This document shows, one piece after another, positions 1 through 7,490 of a stretch of DNA of 50,440 nucleotides. Below the pieces are notes generated by a model. That model made no database searches, was not told where the DNA came from, and saw only the letters and a list, made by a program, of their open reading frames with translations. The DNA comes from Acidobacteriota bacterium (GTDB taxonomy: Bacteria > Acidobacteriota > Terriglobia > Acidiferrales > UBA7541). The translations under genes were made by a program, and so were the position numbers. The stretch lies in contig QHYE01000119.1 in the NCBI GenBank assembly GCA_003224055.1, forward strand, positions 1-50,440, given 5' to 3'. The first letter of the stretch is position 1, and every line of letters begins with the position of its first letter.

Positions 1-64
1 TGCCGCGGTCGTGCGGACTCTGCGGCAAGCTGGGGTCACGCTTGGCGGTTTCGCTGCCGCATAA
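1..64 (+). CDS. C-terminal end of an unidentified protein (partial)
   Basis: Frame 2 reads open from the window edge to a TAA at 62-64 and ends in a protein-like tail, LRQAGVTLGGFAAA. Only about 20 codons are visible, so no family can be assigned. The tail is faintly like the end of FdhD-type proteins, but that is a guess. The stretch could also be chance. Confidence 0.3.
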   Translation, partial: AAVVRTLRQAGVTLGGFAAA

Positions 65-108
65 TTGAAACTGGTTGAACTGAGATTGCGTGCAGATAGG
101 AGAGAGCC

Positions 109-140
109 AAAAAAAGAGGGGCGCAGCAGTGCTGTGCCCC
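109..140 (-). terminator. intrinsic terminator of carD
   Basis: On the minus strand a GC-rich hairpin (GGGGC...GCCCC with an inner CAG/CTG stem, 118-140) is followed directly by a run of seven T (complement of 109-115). It lies about 20 nt past the carD stop codon, the classic layout of a Rho-independent terminator. Confidence 0.75.
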
Positions 141-158
141 TACAAGGAGAATAAGAAC

Positions 159-680
159 CTATTCGAATTTTTCGGTTAGGACGGGGAATTGGAGCTTGGC
201 CTTGGCGAGCGACTTGATGACGGTGGCTTCTGCGCTTTCCGTAGTGGTGTTGCGGGAAGTGGCCATTTCGCTGACGAGCAAGTACTTCGCGCGTTCGAGC
301 ATCTTCTTTTCGCGGAAGGAGAGGGGCTTGCTGCGGCTGAGGGAAACGAGGCTCTTGAGGACGACGGCGACTTCGAGGAGGGACCCGGTGCGCATGCGCT
401 CGGAGTTCTCTTTGAAGCGATGCTTCCAGTCGTGATGAGAGTTGAGTTTGCCCTTTTCGAGGAAACCAAGAACTTTGGTGGATTCCACGGAACGAATGAC
501 GGAACGAAGGCCAACGGTTTCTGCGTTCGACTGCGGGACCATAACGCGCAAGCCGCTGGAAACAATGCGAATCATGAAGTAACGTTCGGTTCTACCGTTT
601 AGTATTCCGTAGCTGATCTGCTCAACATTGCCCACACCATGGTTCGGGTAAACGACTTTGTCGCCGATCTTGTAGTCCAT
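159..680 (-). CDS. carD: CarD family transcriptional regulator
   Basis: CarD proteins bind RNA polymerase beta through an N-terminal Tudor-like domain and stabilise open promoter complexes through a C-terminal helical DNA-binding domain. The 173-residue product opens with MDYKIGDKVVYPNHGVG, the signature start of the RNA-polymerase-interacting domain (about residues 1-65). A helical, basic C-terminal domain follows (about 70-160). The ATG at 680 is preferred over an upstream in-frame start at 743: it begins the conserved domain, has a G-rich ribosome site about 11 nt upstream, and sits just behind a good sigma70 promoter. The gene is monocistronic, with its own promoter and terminator, and is divergent from tsaB. 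Length and motifs are normal for the family. Confidence 0.93.
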   Translation of the reverse strand: MDYKIGDKVVYPNHGVGNVEQISYGILNGRTERYFMIRIVSSGLRVMVPQSNAETVGLRSVIRSVESTKVLGFLEKGKLNSHHDWKHRFKENSERMRTGSLLEVAVVLKSLVSLSRSKPLSFREKKMLERAKYLLVSEMATSRNTTTESAEATVIKSLAKAKLQFPVLTEKFE

Positions 681-1058
681 AGATTCGGTTGCCCCCCAGA
701 GAGATGCAGAACGAGTATAAGGGGATTGTGCTTCAAGAGTCAAGATATATGCAGTGGAATGAAGAGGTTAGGGAAAATAGGGTGCGAATTTGGCACTGGA
801 ATTGCTCGGGCGGCGGGGGCAAGTTTGGTTTGCGGATGGACGAATTTCGAGGGGGGGTGGCAGAGCATAGGGGATAGGAGTCTCAGCAGGGTAAACAATG
901 GGGGATTCGAATGGGTGGGGACGATTCGAATGGGGACACGATTGGAATCCGCGTGTGGAGACGAGTCAAAAGGGGCCTGTGGTTGGGATGGGCGGGGTGG
1001 TGTTCGAATGGGAGAGTGGAAGTCGAGCGATGCGGCGGGGATGCGATAGAATACGGAT
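681..1058. other. intergenic region between carD and tsaB
   Basis: This 378-nt divergent region holds the carD promoter at its left end. The remainder is G-rich on the plus strand. I see no clear promoter for tsaB and no gene in it. Several short open frames run through it but none has a ribosome site or protein-like sequence. Confidence 0.6.
714..743 (-). promoter_or_regulatory. sigma70-type promoter of carD
   Basis: On the minus strand TTGACT (738-743) and TATACT (714-719) are separated by 18 nt, each one or two bases from the -35 and -10 consensus. Transcription would start near 707, giving a leader of roughly 27 nt before the carD ATG at 680. Confidence 0.7.
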
Positions 1059-1772
1059 GTGATTGTTCTGGTTATAGATACGTGCGATTCGCGGGGGAGC
1101 GTGGCGGTGCTGCGGGACGATTGCGTGCTGCAGCTTGTGGTGCATGGCTCCAGTGAAGATTACTCGTCGTGGCTGCTTCCGGCCGTGGGGCGGGTGCTGG
1201 AGACTTCCGGTGTGGTGATGGACGGAGTGGATGGATATGCGGTTGCCGCAGGGCCGGGCTCGTTTACGGGAGTGCGAGTGGGATTGACGACAGTAAAGGC
1301 CTGGGGCGAGGTCTACGGGAAGAGGATTGCGGCGGTGTCGCGGTTGGAGGCGATCGCGATGCAGGGGGCGCTGGGAAGGTCACATGTGGCGGCATTCGTG
1401 GATGCACGGCGTGGACAGGTGTTTGGAGCCGTATTTCAGCGTAAGGGAGAGGGATTGGAGCGGCTCGGAGAAGAGATGGTGATTCCGTCGGGAAAGTTCA
1501 TCGAGACTGCGACAGAGCTGGTGAAGGGTGGCAGTATTTCCTGGGTCTCGATCGATGCAGCCGTCCTGGCTTCGGAAGAAAACTGGAAGGCCCGTGAAGC
1601 GCGAGGCGAGCAGATCGAGAGTATTTCGAGCGTGCTCGCGCCGGCGGTGGGGAGAATCGGGATGAGACAGCTGGCGGCGGGGCGGTTTACGGACGCGCTC
1701 TCGCTGGATGCGAATTACGTGCGACGGTCGGATGCGGAGATTTTCTGGAAGGGCGCAGCGCATGGAGGCTGA
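1059..1772 (+). CDS. tsaB: tRNA threonylcarbamoyladenosine biosynthesis protein TsaB
   Basis: TsaB (YeaZ) is the ASKHA-fold partner of TsaD in the complex that makes the universal t6A37 modification of ANN-decoding tRNAs in the cytoplasm. The 237-residue product begins with the ASKHA phosphate-1 type strand MIVLVIDTCDSRGSVAV and carries the family hallmark AGPGSFTGVRVGL around residues 64-77, followed by the helical region used for dimer contacts. The start is GTG at 1059; an ATG two bases earlier runs at once into a stop. The stop overlaps the start of rimI by 11 nt, so the two are probably translationally coupled. The tsaB-rimI pairing is common in bacteria. Confidence 0.92.
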   Translation: MIVLVIDTCDSRGSVAVLRDDCVLQLVVHGSSEDYSSWLLPAVGRVLETSGVVMDGVDGYAVAAGPGSFTGVRVGLTTVKAWGEVYGKRIAAVSRLEAIAMQGALGRSHVAAFVDARRGQVFGAVFQRKGEGLERLGEEMVIPSGKFIETATELVKGGSISWVSIDAAVLASEENWKAREARGEQIESISSVLAPAVGRIGMRQLAAGRFTDALSLDANYVRRSDAEIFWKGAAHGG

Positions 1773-2238
1773 GATCAAGCGCGACGGGACGGGGGCGGCC
1801 ATCCGCGTGTTCCGTGCGGCAGACGCGGCGGCGGCGACGGCGGTCTTGAGGGAGTCGGCGGAAGCGGCGAATTGGCTGGAGAAGAGTTACGTGGAGTCGT
1901 TGGGCTGGCGCGGCGCGGTGGCGCTGGCCAGCGAAGTGGAAGGAAGGGTGACGGGATTTGTTATCGGGCGGCAGATCGCCGATGAGGGAGAAATTCTGAA
2001 TCTGGCCGTGGTGCCAGCGCGAAGACGACGGGGCGAGGGCGGGGCGCTGCTGAAAGCGGCTTTGGAGGAGTTTCGAACGCGGCGGACGAGCCGGGTGTTC
2101 CTGGAAGTTCGGGAATCCAACCACGCGGCGATCGCATTTTACGGCAAGCACGGATTTGCCGAGGCGGGGCGGCGGGCGGGGTATTATCGTGACCCGGCGG
2201 AGGCAGCGGTCCTGATGGAAAAGAAACTCGCGGGCTAG
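1762..2238 (+). CDS. rimI: ribosomal protein alanine N-acetyltransferase (RimI-like GNAT)
   Basis: This 158-residue GNAT-fold enzyme should transfer acetyl from acetyl-CoA to a protein N-terminus; RimI acts on ribosomal protein S18. The acetyl-CoA binding motif A is visible as NLAVVPARRRRGEGGALL around residues 80-97, with the R-x-x-G-x-G/A phosphate loop. The C-terminal motif B follows (SNHAAIAFYGKHGF, about 120-133), then the usual YY...DA-like stretch. The ATG at 1762 is chosen because it starts the domain and overlaps the end of tsaB by 11 nt. The name rests on domain and neighbour; another GNAT substrate cannot be excluded. Confidence 0.85.
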   Translation: MEAEIKRDGTGAAIRVFRAADAAAATAVLRESAEAANWLEKSYVESLGWRGAVALASEVEGRVTGFVIGRQIADEGEILNLAVVPARRRRGEGGALLKAALEEFRTRRTSRVFLEVRESNHAAIAFYGKHGFAEAGRRAGYYRDPAEAAVLMEKKLAG

Positions 2239-2332
2239 GACGGAAACGCCACCGGTTTGCCTGTAGTGGGACAGTTGGGGAGAAGCGACATTTCGTCTAC
2301 GCCGGTGTTCGCAAGAGCTGAAGGGGCTGTGG

Positions 2333-2362
2333 CTTCCGGCCTGCCGACCACCCGCCCAGAAT
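2333..2362 (+). repeat. imperfect 30-nt direct repeat, copy 1 (upstream of globin)
   Basis: This segment matches 2938-2967 at 26 of 30 positions without gaps. The two copies flank the globin gene in the same orientation. Both read as ...SGLPTTR... in one frame, so they may be remnants of a duplicated coding segment. Confidence 0.5.
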
Positions 2363-2485
2363 CGCTGCCCGCTGTGCCCCGATGAGTGGCAAACACGTGT
2401 CCGATTTGTCCGTAACAAGTTTATCTGATTCGAGTTTGAATCTGTCTAGTTCTTCGAATACGGTTCTGGTATGCGGAGGCATATT

Positions 2486-2899
2486 ATGCAGTCAGTAGAA
2501 AAGGCCTCTCTCTACGATAGACTTGGCGGCGTCTACAGCATCGCTACGGTGGTGAACGACTTCATCGACCGCATTATGGTAGACCCGAGATTGAATGCGA
2601 ATCCCTCGGTAGACGAAGCCCATCATCGCGTACCGCCCGCAGGATTCAAGTACTTGGTGACCGAGATGGTTTGCTGGGCTACAGGCGGCCCACAAAAATA
2701 CACGGGAAGATCAATGGCGGACTCTCATGCCCATCTGAAAATTACCGCCAAGGAGTGGGAGGCGTTCCTAGACGACTTTCAGCAGACACTGAATAAGTTT
2801 GCAGTTCCCGCTAAGGAGCAAGCCGAGCTGAAAGCGATCGTCAACAGCGCGCGACCCGACATTGTCGTTGATTCTGCATTTGGGGCGGGAGTCGCCTAA
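2486..2899 (+). CDS. group 1 truncated hemoglobin
   Basis: The product is a small cytoplasmic heme protein of the 2-on-2 globin fold, likely to bind O2 or NO. The 137-residue sequence has the family start LYDRLGG near residue 9, the E-helix segment with VTEMVCWATGGPQKYTGR (about 58-75) and the proximal F8 histidine in DSHAHLKI, His81 by alignment to known family members. The B10 position usually held by Tyr (FYxR) reads FIDR here (Ile27), so the distal hydrogen bond network is probably different. ATG 2486 is preferred over 2471 because GGAGG lies at 2475-2479, six bases upstream. It stands alone between two short direct repeats. Confidence 0.88.
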   Translation: MQSVEKASLYDRLGGVYSIATVVNDFIDRIMVDPRLNANPSVDEAHHRVPPAGFKYLVTEMVCWATGGPQKYTGRSMADSHAHLKITAKEWEAFLDDFQQTLNKFAVPAKEQAELKAIVNSARPDIVVDSAFGAGVA

Positions 2900-2937
2900 G
2901 CTTTACGCCGAAGCGGCTTGGAAGTTCGGCGCCATTA

Positions 2938-2967
2938 CTTCCGGCTTGCCAACCACTCGCGCAGAAT
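2938..2967 (+). repeat. imperfect 30-nt direct repeat, copy 2 (downstream of globin)
   Basis: This is the second copy of the repeat at 2333-2362 (26 of 30 identical), placed about 40 nt past the globin stop. Confidence 0.5.
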
Positions 2968-3089
2968 ACCGCCAATGCACGGGCCAACGCTTCCACGACA
3001 GATTGATTTTTCGGTCACATGGATTGGTGTGGGCGGGTCCATTGCCCCTTGCCACCCCGATCTTCGGCTTGGCGTAAGACCAGATGGGA

Positions 3090-5762
3090 TTATGCGCGCG
3101 ACCGCGCAATCACCATGGTAATGTCATCCTGTTGTTCTTCGGCGCTGAATTGCTGGACTGCGCCAACGACTGCTTGGAGCATTGGACCTACCGGAAGATG
3201 ACAATAGGAGCGAAGAGTGTCGATTAAGCGGGACTCGCCGAACTCTTCGCCCTCGGCGCTCCGGGCTTCCGTTATTCCGTCGGTATACAGTACCAGCGTG
3301 TCTCCCGGGGCTAGCCTCACTTCCGCAACCTCACATTGCCAGTCATCAAATAGCCCCACGACCGTGCTGGTAGCATCTAGCCGCTGCACCTGGCCAATTC
3401 CAGAAGCCTGATCTTCCGCGCCCCCGCCGCCACACAGCAGTAGTGGCGGCAGATGTCCACAATTCGCGTAGCGGAGTCTGCGGCTGCAGTCGTCGTAATC
3501 CGCAAAGAAGAGAGTCGCGTAACTTGCGTCGCCTGTGTTTTCACAGAACGAGTGGTTGACAGAAGTGAGTGCGCGCCGCAGGTCGTCGACCGCCATCACG
3601 CACTGACTACGCAAGTTGGCTTGCAGATTGGCCATGAGTAGGGCGCCGGACACACCTTTGCCCGCGATATCAGCCAACACCAGCGCCAGGTGGCCTTCAC
3701 GGAGCTTCAGAAAATCGTAATAGTCCCCGCCCACTGCCCGAGCTGGGATGCAGCCGCCTATATACTCAAGCGTCTTCATCGCCGGCAACTTTTGCGGAAA
3801 AAGCCGCACTTGCACTTCCCGGGCAATCTCCATTTCGCGGCCTACGCGGCGATCCGCCTCCATCCGCTCGGCCATCTTTTCGGCAAGACGTATGTTCTCC
3901 AGAGTGATTCCCGCCTGGCCCGCCACTGAATCGAGCAAATGCTTGTCTTCGCCGGAGTAAGGCTCTTCCGAAAGCCGCTGGCCAAGCACCAGCAAGCCGA
4001 TCAATCCGTTATTGCGCCCAAGGATAGGCACCAGGCATTCCGGAGCAAGGGGCCCCAGATCGCCGGCCGCCTCGTGACTTTGTGGGACGTCCCAGGCCTT
4101 TCCGCGCTGAGCGATCTCCCTGAGCAATGGCAGCGTGGCTGGAATTGTGTACGACTCTCTGGGAAGGAAGGCTGCGCCAAAGCGGAAAGGGAACTTCGGC
4201 CGAGGCAATGCGGCTGGAGTTGTGTCGAACTCTCGGGGCACTGGTCCGAATTCCGCGACGAGATTTCCATCTCCGGATTCCAGATAACAAGCAAGGGATT
4301 TCGGATTCAGAGCACCCCTGATGTGTTTTTCCAGCAGCATCGCGAGTTCGCGGCGGTCGGTGACGGTACGCGTTTTCTCCGCCAGGTCTTGCAGGATGAC
4401 CCGCGCGTCATACGCGCTACGGAAAAAGGCGCGGTCGATGCGCGCTGTTCCGCGCTTAACCAGTGGCGCGGAAATCCACACCAATCCGACGCCAAATACA
4501 AGGCCGAGGCCCAGCACCGTATTCGAGAATGTCCCGACCAAGCCCGAAACAGCGTAGGTGAAGAGCCTAATAGCGGCGAGCCATAGGGCCAGGAGCAGAA
4601 TCGTGAAGCCGCGCTGCACCAGCACGTACCGCGCGCTGCGCCGCAACAATGCCGGAATCTCCATCACCCGGTGTTTCACCACGGCATAAGCGAACGACAG
4701 AGGATACAAGGACAACACCAGAACCAGTGCTGTGTCGAACCAAAAAGAGGGGCGATATCCTGCGAAGTCCACCGCAACGCGCTCGAGAACGATCGGCAGG
4801 ACCCCGGCAATAGTTCCCCAGAGAATCACTCGCGATTTGCGCCGCTCTTCCGAAGGGGCGGCCATAAACGAATTTTGTGCCAGGGAAAGAATGCCCAGGA
4901 CAAATAAGGCATACAGAACGAATGAGAGAATCAAGTCAGCGTTGCGAGTGCCTGCCACTTCAGCCACCACTCGCGGGAAGCTTGGATGCCCGGCCCGCAG
5001 CCCTGGAAAGACAATACATATCCCAAAGGCCAGGGCCAGCCACTTCAACCATGGGAATCGCCGATCCAGCACAGACTGGGCCGGGAACAGGGCAAAAAAG
5101 AGATAGAAGAGCGGACCGAGCATCCCACAAAAGATCGCCCGGAACGCCAGCGCGAATGCGGCCAGCGCAGGAGAAACTCCCGAGGGAATGACAGGATCGG
5201 GAGCGCCGATGAACGCGCAGAACAGCAATGCCAAGAGCCATGCCGTTGGCCCTTCCAACCTCAAGAACAAGACAGCGAATCCGACCAGAAGAAACGGAAT
5301 GGGAAATAGTCCAATGACTTGCAGAGCGGAGGATCTGGCAAGGCTTTCGCCGGCTCTGTTTAGTGATCTTTTTGTCCGAAAGACTGCATGCAGAACTAAA
5401 GGTTTGGACTCACCCGGCCGCTCTATAGTTAAGGCCACAGCGTCTCCGGGATGGCCGCGGACGTAGGATTCGTCGGAACCAATCTCGGTGCCCAGCGTAC
5501 GCCCATTGACGGCAGTTATGCGGTCGCCAGCGCGCAGTCCAGCTTGCGCCGCGGGGCTTCCTGCCACCACGTCATCAACCGAGAGCGAGTGCGTTCGCGC
5601 GTCATAGTGAGGGTTGTGGACCTGATTGAAACCGAGCTCGACATCCGGGCCTGGATAACGCACACCGTACATCCAGAGGGACCCGTAAAGGACCGCGACT
5701 GAGGCAAACACGCCAGCAAGCGCGGCGAGGAAAGGTCGGGGTAAGGCAGACCAAGGACGCAT
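3090..5762 (-). CDS. membrane PDZ-GAF-PP2C (SpoIIE/RsbU-type) serine phosphatase
   Basis: The 890-residue protein is built as an N-terminal membrane anchor (about 11-33), a PDZ domain (about 55-130, AGSPAAQAGLRAGDRITAVNG), a block of about seven hydrophobic segments (about 147-435), a GAF-like sensor region (about 455-625) and a C-terminal PP2C phosphatase (about 665-890). The PP2C metal-binding motifs are intact: GGDYYDF (678-684), ADIAGKG (697-703), TDGITEA (827-833) and DDIT (879-882). Such enzymes dephosphorylate STAS-domain anti-anti-sigma factors in partner-switching stress signalling. No STAS gene is adjacent; the nearest is at 27995. The PDZ domain on a membrane stem suggests sensing of a periplasmic peptide or misfolded protein, which is inference. 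Confidence 0.88.
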   Translation of the reverse strand: MRPWSALPRPFLAALAGVFASVAVLYGSLWMYGVRYPGPDVELGFNQVHNPHYDARTHSLSVDDVVAGSPAAQAGLRAGDRITAVNGRTLGTEIGSDESYVRGHPGDAVALTIERPGESKPLVLHAVFRTKRSLNRAGESLARSSALQVIGLFPIPFLLVGFAVLFLRLEGPTAWLLALLFCAFIGAPDPVIPSGVSPALAAFALAFRAIFCGMLGPLFYLFFALFPAQSVLDRRFPWLKWLALAFGICIVFPGLRAGHPSFPRVVAEVAGTRNADLILSFVLYALFVLGILSLAQNSFMAAPSEERRKSRVILWGTIAGVLPIVLERVAVDFAGYRPSFWFDTALVLVLSLYPLSFAYAVVKHRVMEIPALLRRSARYVLVQRGFTILLLALWLAAIRLFTYAVSGLVGTFSNTVLGLGLVFGVGLVWISAPLVKRGTARIDRAFFRSAYDARVILQDLAEKTRTVTDRRELAMLLEKHIRGALNPKSLACYLESGDGNLVAEFGPVPREFDTTPAALPRPKFPFRFGAAFLPRESYTIPATLPLLREIAQRGKAWDVPQSHEAAGDLGPLAPECLVPILGRNNGLIGLLVLGQRLSEEPYSGEDKHLLDSVAGQAGITLENIRLAEKMAERMEADRRVGREMEIAREVQVRLFPQKLPAMKTLEYIGGCIPARAVGGDYYDFLKLREGHLALVLADIAGKGVSGALLMANLQANLRSQCVMAVDDLRRALTSVNHSFCENTGDASYATLFFADYDDCSRRLRYANCGHLPPLLLCGGGGAEDQASGIGQVQRLDATSTVVGLFDDWQCEVAEVRLAPGDTLVLYTDGITEARSAEGEEFGESRLIDTLRSYCHLPVGPMLQAVVGAVQQFSAEEQQDDITMVIARSRA

Positions 5763-6183
5763 AAGCCAATGGGCTCCGCCAAGGAGGATTTGCTACACGG
5801 CAGGCTACGACGGCGACCAGCGCGAGTCAATCAAGTCGCCTATTATTCGCGAGTCGTTCGGACTGAGCGATTATGCCCGAGTGACGGACTCGGAAATAAT
5901 CTACTAGTCTGGTTGGTGGGCAAATCGGAAGCCATAAACGTCCCGGGACAGCAGGGCATATGGATTCCTGACCGATTCTGCGGTCATGCCAAATTCTGCA
6001 TCGTCGCCCTGCTTCAAGTTCGCTCTGGTGTGCAGGTACTCTTAGAATCTCCCCGTGTAACAATTTTCCTTCTGAAATACGTCTAACAGTGAAGCACCAT
6101 TCGTCTGTTCAAACGGATTGGGCCGGTATGATGGAGTCATTTCCAGGCCGAGCGTGAACACGAGGGGATTGAGGGATAAAACG
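5763..6183. other. divergent intergenic region, phosphatase / DUF5666-like gene
   Basis: These 421 nt should hold the promoters of both flanking genes. A short inverted repeat (CCGAGT-5 nt-ACTCGG, 5877-5893) lies inside. An in-frame TTG at 6118 could extend the downstream gene, but there is no protein-like sequence before 6184. No gene seen. Confidence 0.5.
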
Positions 6184-7446
6184 ATGGCATCACGCCAATT
6201 TAGGTGCAGGGCAACATGCTTGGAAGCCTCGATTTGCTTGAGCTTATGGGCGGGGATCGGAACCGTTGCTCAAGTCGCTCAGGCTCAAAGCGCCCAGGAG
6301 CCCTCTGCTCAAAGTGCATCCAGCGCCAGACCCGTCGGAACTATTAAGGCCATTTCCGGGAATACCATTACGTTGACCACTGACGCCGGAACCGACGTGA
6401 CCATTCTCGTTCAAGACGCGACCAAACTCGTTCGAATCGCGCCCGGGCAAAAAGACCTCAAAGACGCCGCCCCTATCCAGCTCCAGGATGTTCAAGTCGG
6501 AGACCGCATCCTCGTGCGGGGCAAAGTCGCCGATGACGGAAGATCCGTCCTCGCGGCTTCCGTCATCGCCATGAAAAAAGAGGACATTTCCCAAAAGCAG
6601 GCAAGTGACCGCGAAGAGTGGCAAAAGCACGGCGCCGGAGGTCTGGTCAGCAGCGTGGATCCGGCCACGAATACCATCATCGTTTCCTTGCCAGCGATCG
6701 GCGAAAAGAAAAACCTCACGGTCCATGTTTCGAAAGACACCATAATGCGCCGCTACGCGCCGGATTCCGTGAAATTCGACGACGCCAAGCCTTCCACGCT
6801 CGATCAAATCAAGCCCGGCGATCAGCTTCGCGCTCGTGGCTCGCGCAACACTGACGGCACCGAGCTGACCGCCGTGGAAGTCGTCTCGGGCACGTTTCGA
6901 AATATTGCTGGCACCATCTCCGCGATCGATGCATCCGCAAGCACGGTCACCCTGCAGGATCTGGCCACGAAAAAGCCCGTAACCGTGAAGATCACATCGG
7001 AATCTCAGCTGCGCAAATTGCCGCCCCAGATGGCACAGCGCATCGCCATGCGCCTCAAAGGAACTCCCGCGGAGGCGGCGACTCCTGCCGCAGATGGAGC
7101 CGCTGGCCCGGCGAATGCGCCACAAAATCCGAATCCGCGCGGCTCTCGAACAGGAGGCCCGGGAGCAGGTGGGCCTGATGGAATGGGCAGGCCTGCAGGG
7201 AACGGCTCTCCCGATTTGCAGCAGGCGATCAATCGCATGCCCCCCGCGACTCTTTCCGATTTACAGAAAGGCGATGCCGTCATGCTCGTTGCAACGGAAG
7301 GCCGGCGCGGCGGAATGCCGACGGCCATCACCCTGCTTGGCGGTGTGGAACCGATTCTTCAAGCCTCACCCAACAGCAACGCATCCACAATTCTTTCGCC
7401 CTGGAGTCTCGGTAGTTCGGCAGGCGGGGAAGCAGCCGCGCCTTGA
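6184..7446 (+). CDS. secreted DUF5666-like repeat protein with Gly/Pro-rich segment
   Basis: The 420-residue product has a long N-terminal signal peptide ending near VAQAQSAQ. Three or so tandem beta-rich units follow, of the type VGTIKAISGNTITLTT...GDRILVRGKV, which resemble the DUF5666 (OB-like) domain. The units cover roughly 45-280. Then comes a low-complexity Ala/Gly/Pro/Asn region (about 295-350) and a last domain copy. It is probably periplasmic or surface exposed; no activity can be inferred. ATG 6184 is chosen because GAGGG lies about 8 nt upstream and a signal peptide starts there. It directly precedes the TonB receptor with overlapping or near-overlapping frames, so the two are likely cotranscribed. 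Confidence 0.7.
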   Translation: MASRQFRCRATCLEASICLSLWAGIGTVAQVAQAQSAQEPSAQSASSARPVGTIKAISGNTITLTTDAGTDVTILVQDATKLVRIAPGQKDLKDAAPIQLQDVQVGDRILVRGKVADDGRSVLAASVIAMKKEDISQKQASDREEWQKHGAGGLVSSVDPATNTIIVSLPAIGEKKNLTVHVSKDTIMRRYAPDSVKFDDAKPSTLDQIKPGDQLRARGSRNTDGTELTAVEVVSGTFRNIAGTISAIDASASTVTLQDLATKKPVTVKITSESQLRKLPPQMAQRIAMRLKGTPAEAATPAADGAAGPANAPQNPNPRGSRTGGPGAGGPDGMGRPAGNGSPDLQQAINRMPPATLSDLQKGDAVMLVATEGRRGGMPTAITLLGGVEPILQASPNSNASTILSPWSLGSSAGGEAAAP

Positions 7447-7490
7447 GAACCCGCGCGTTCGAATCAGTGAACTTTGGCGCAGGAGTCTTA

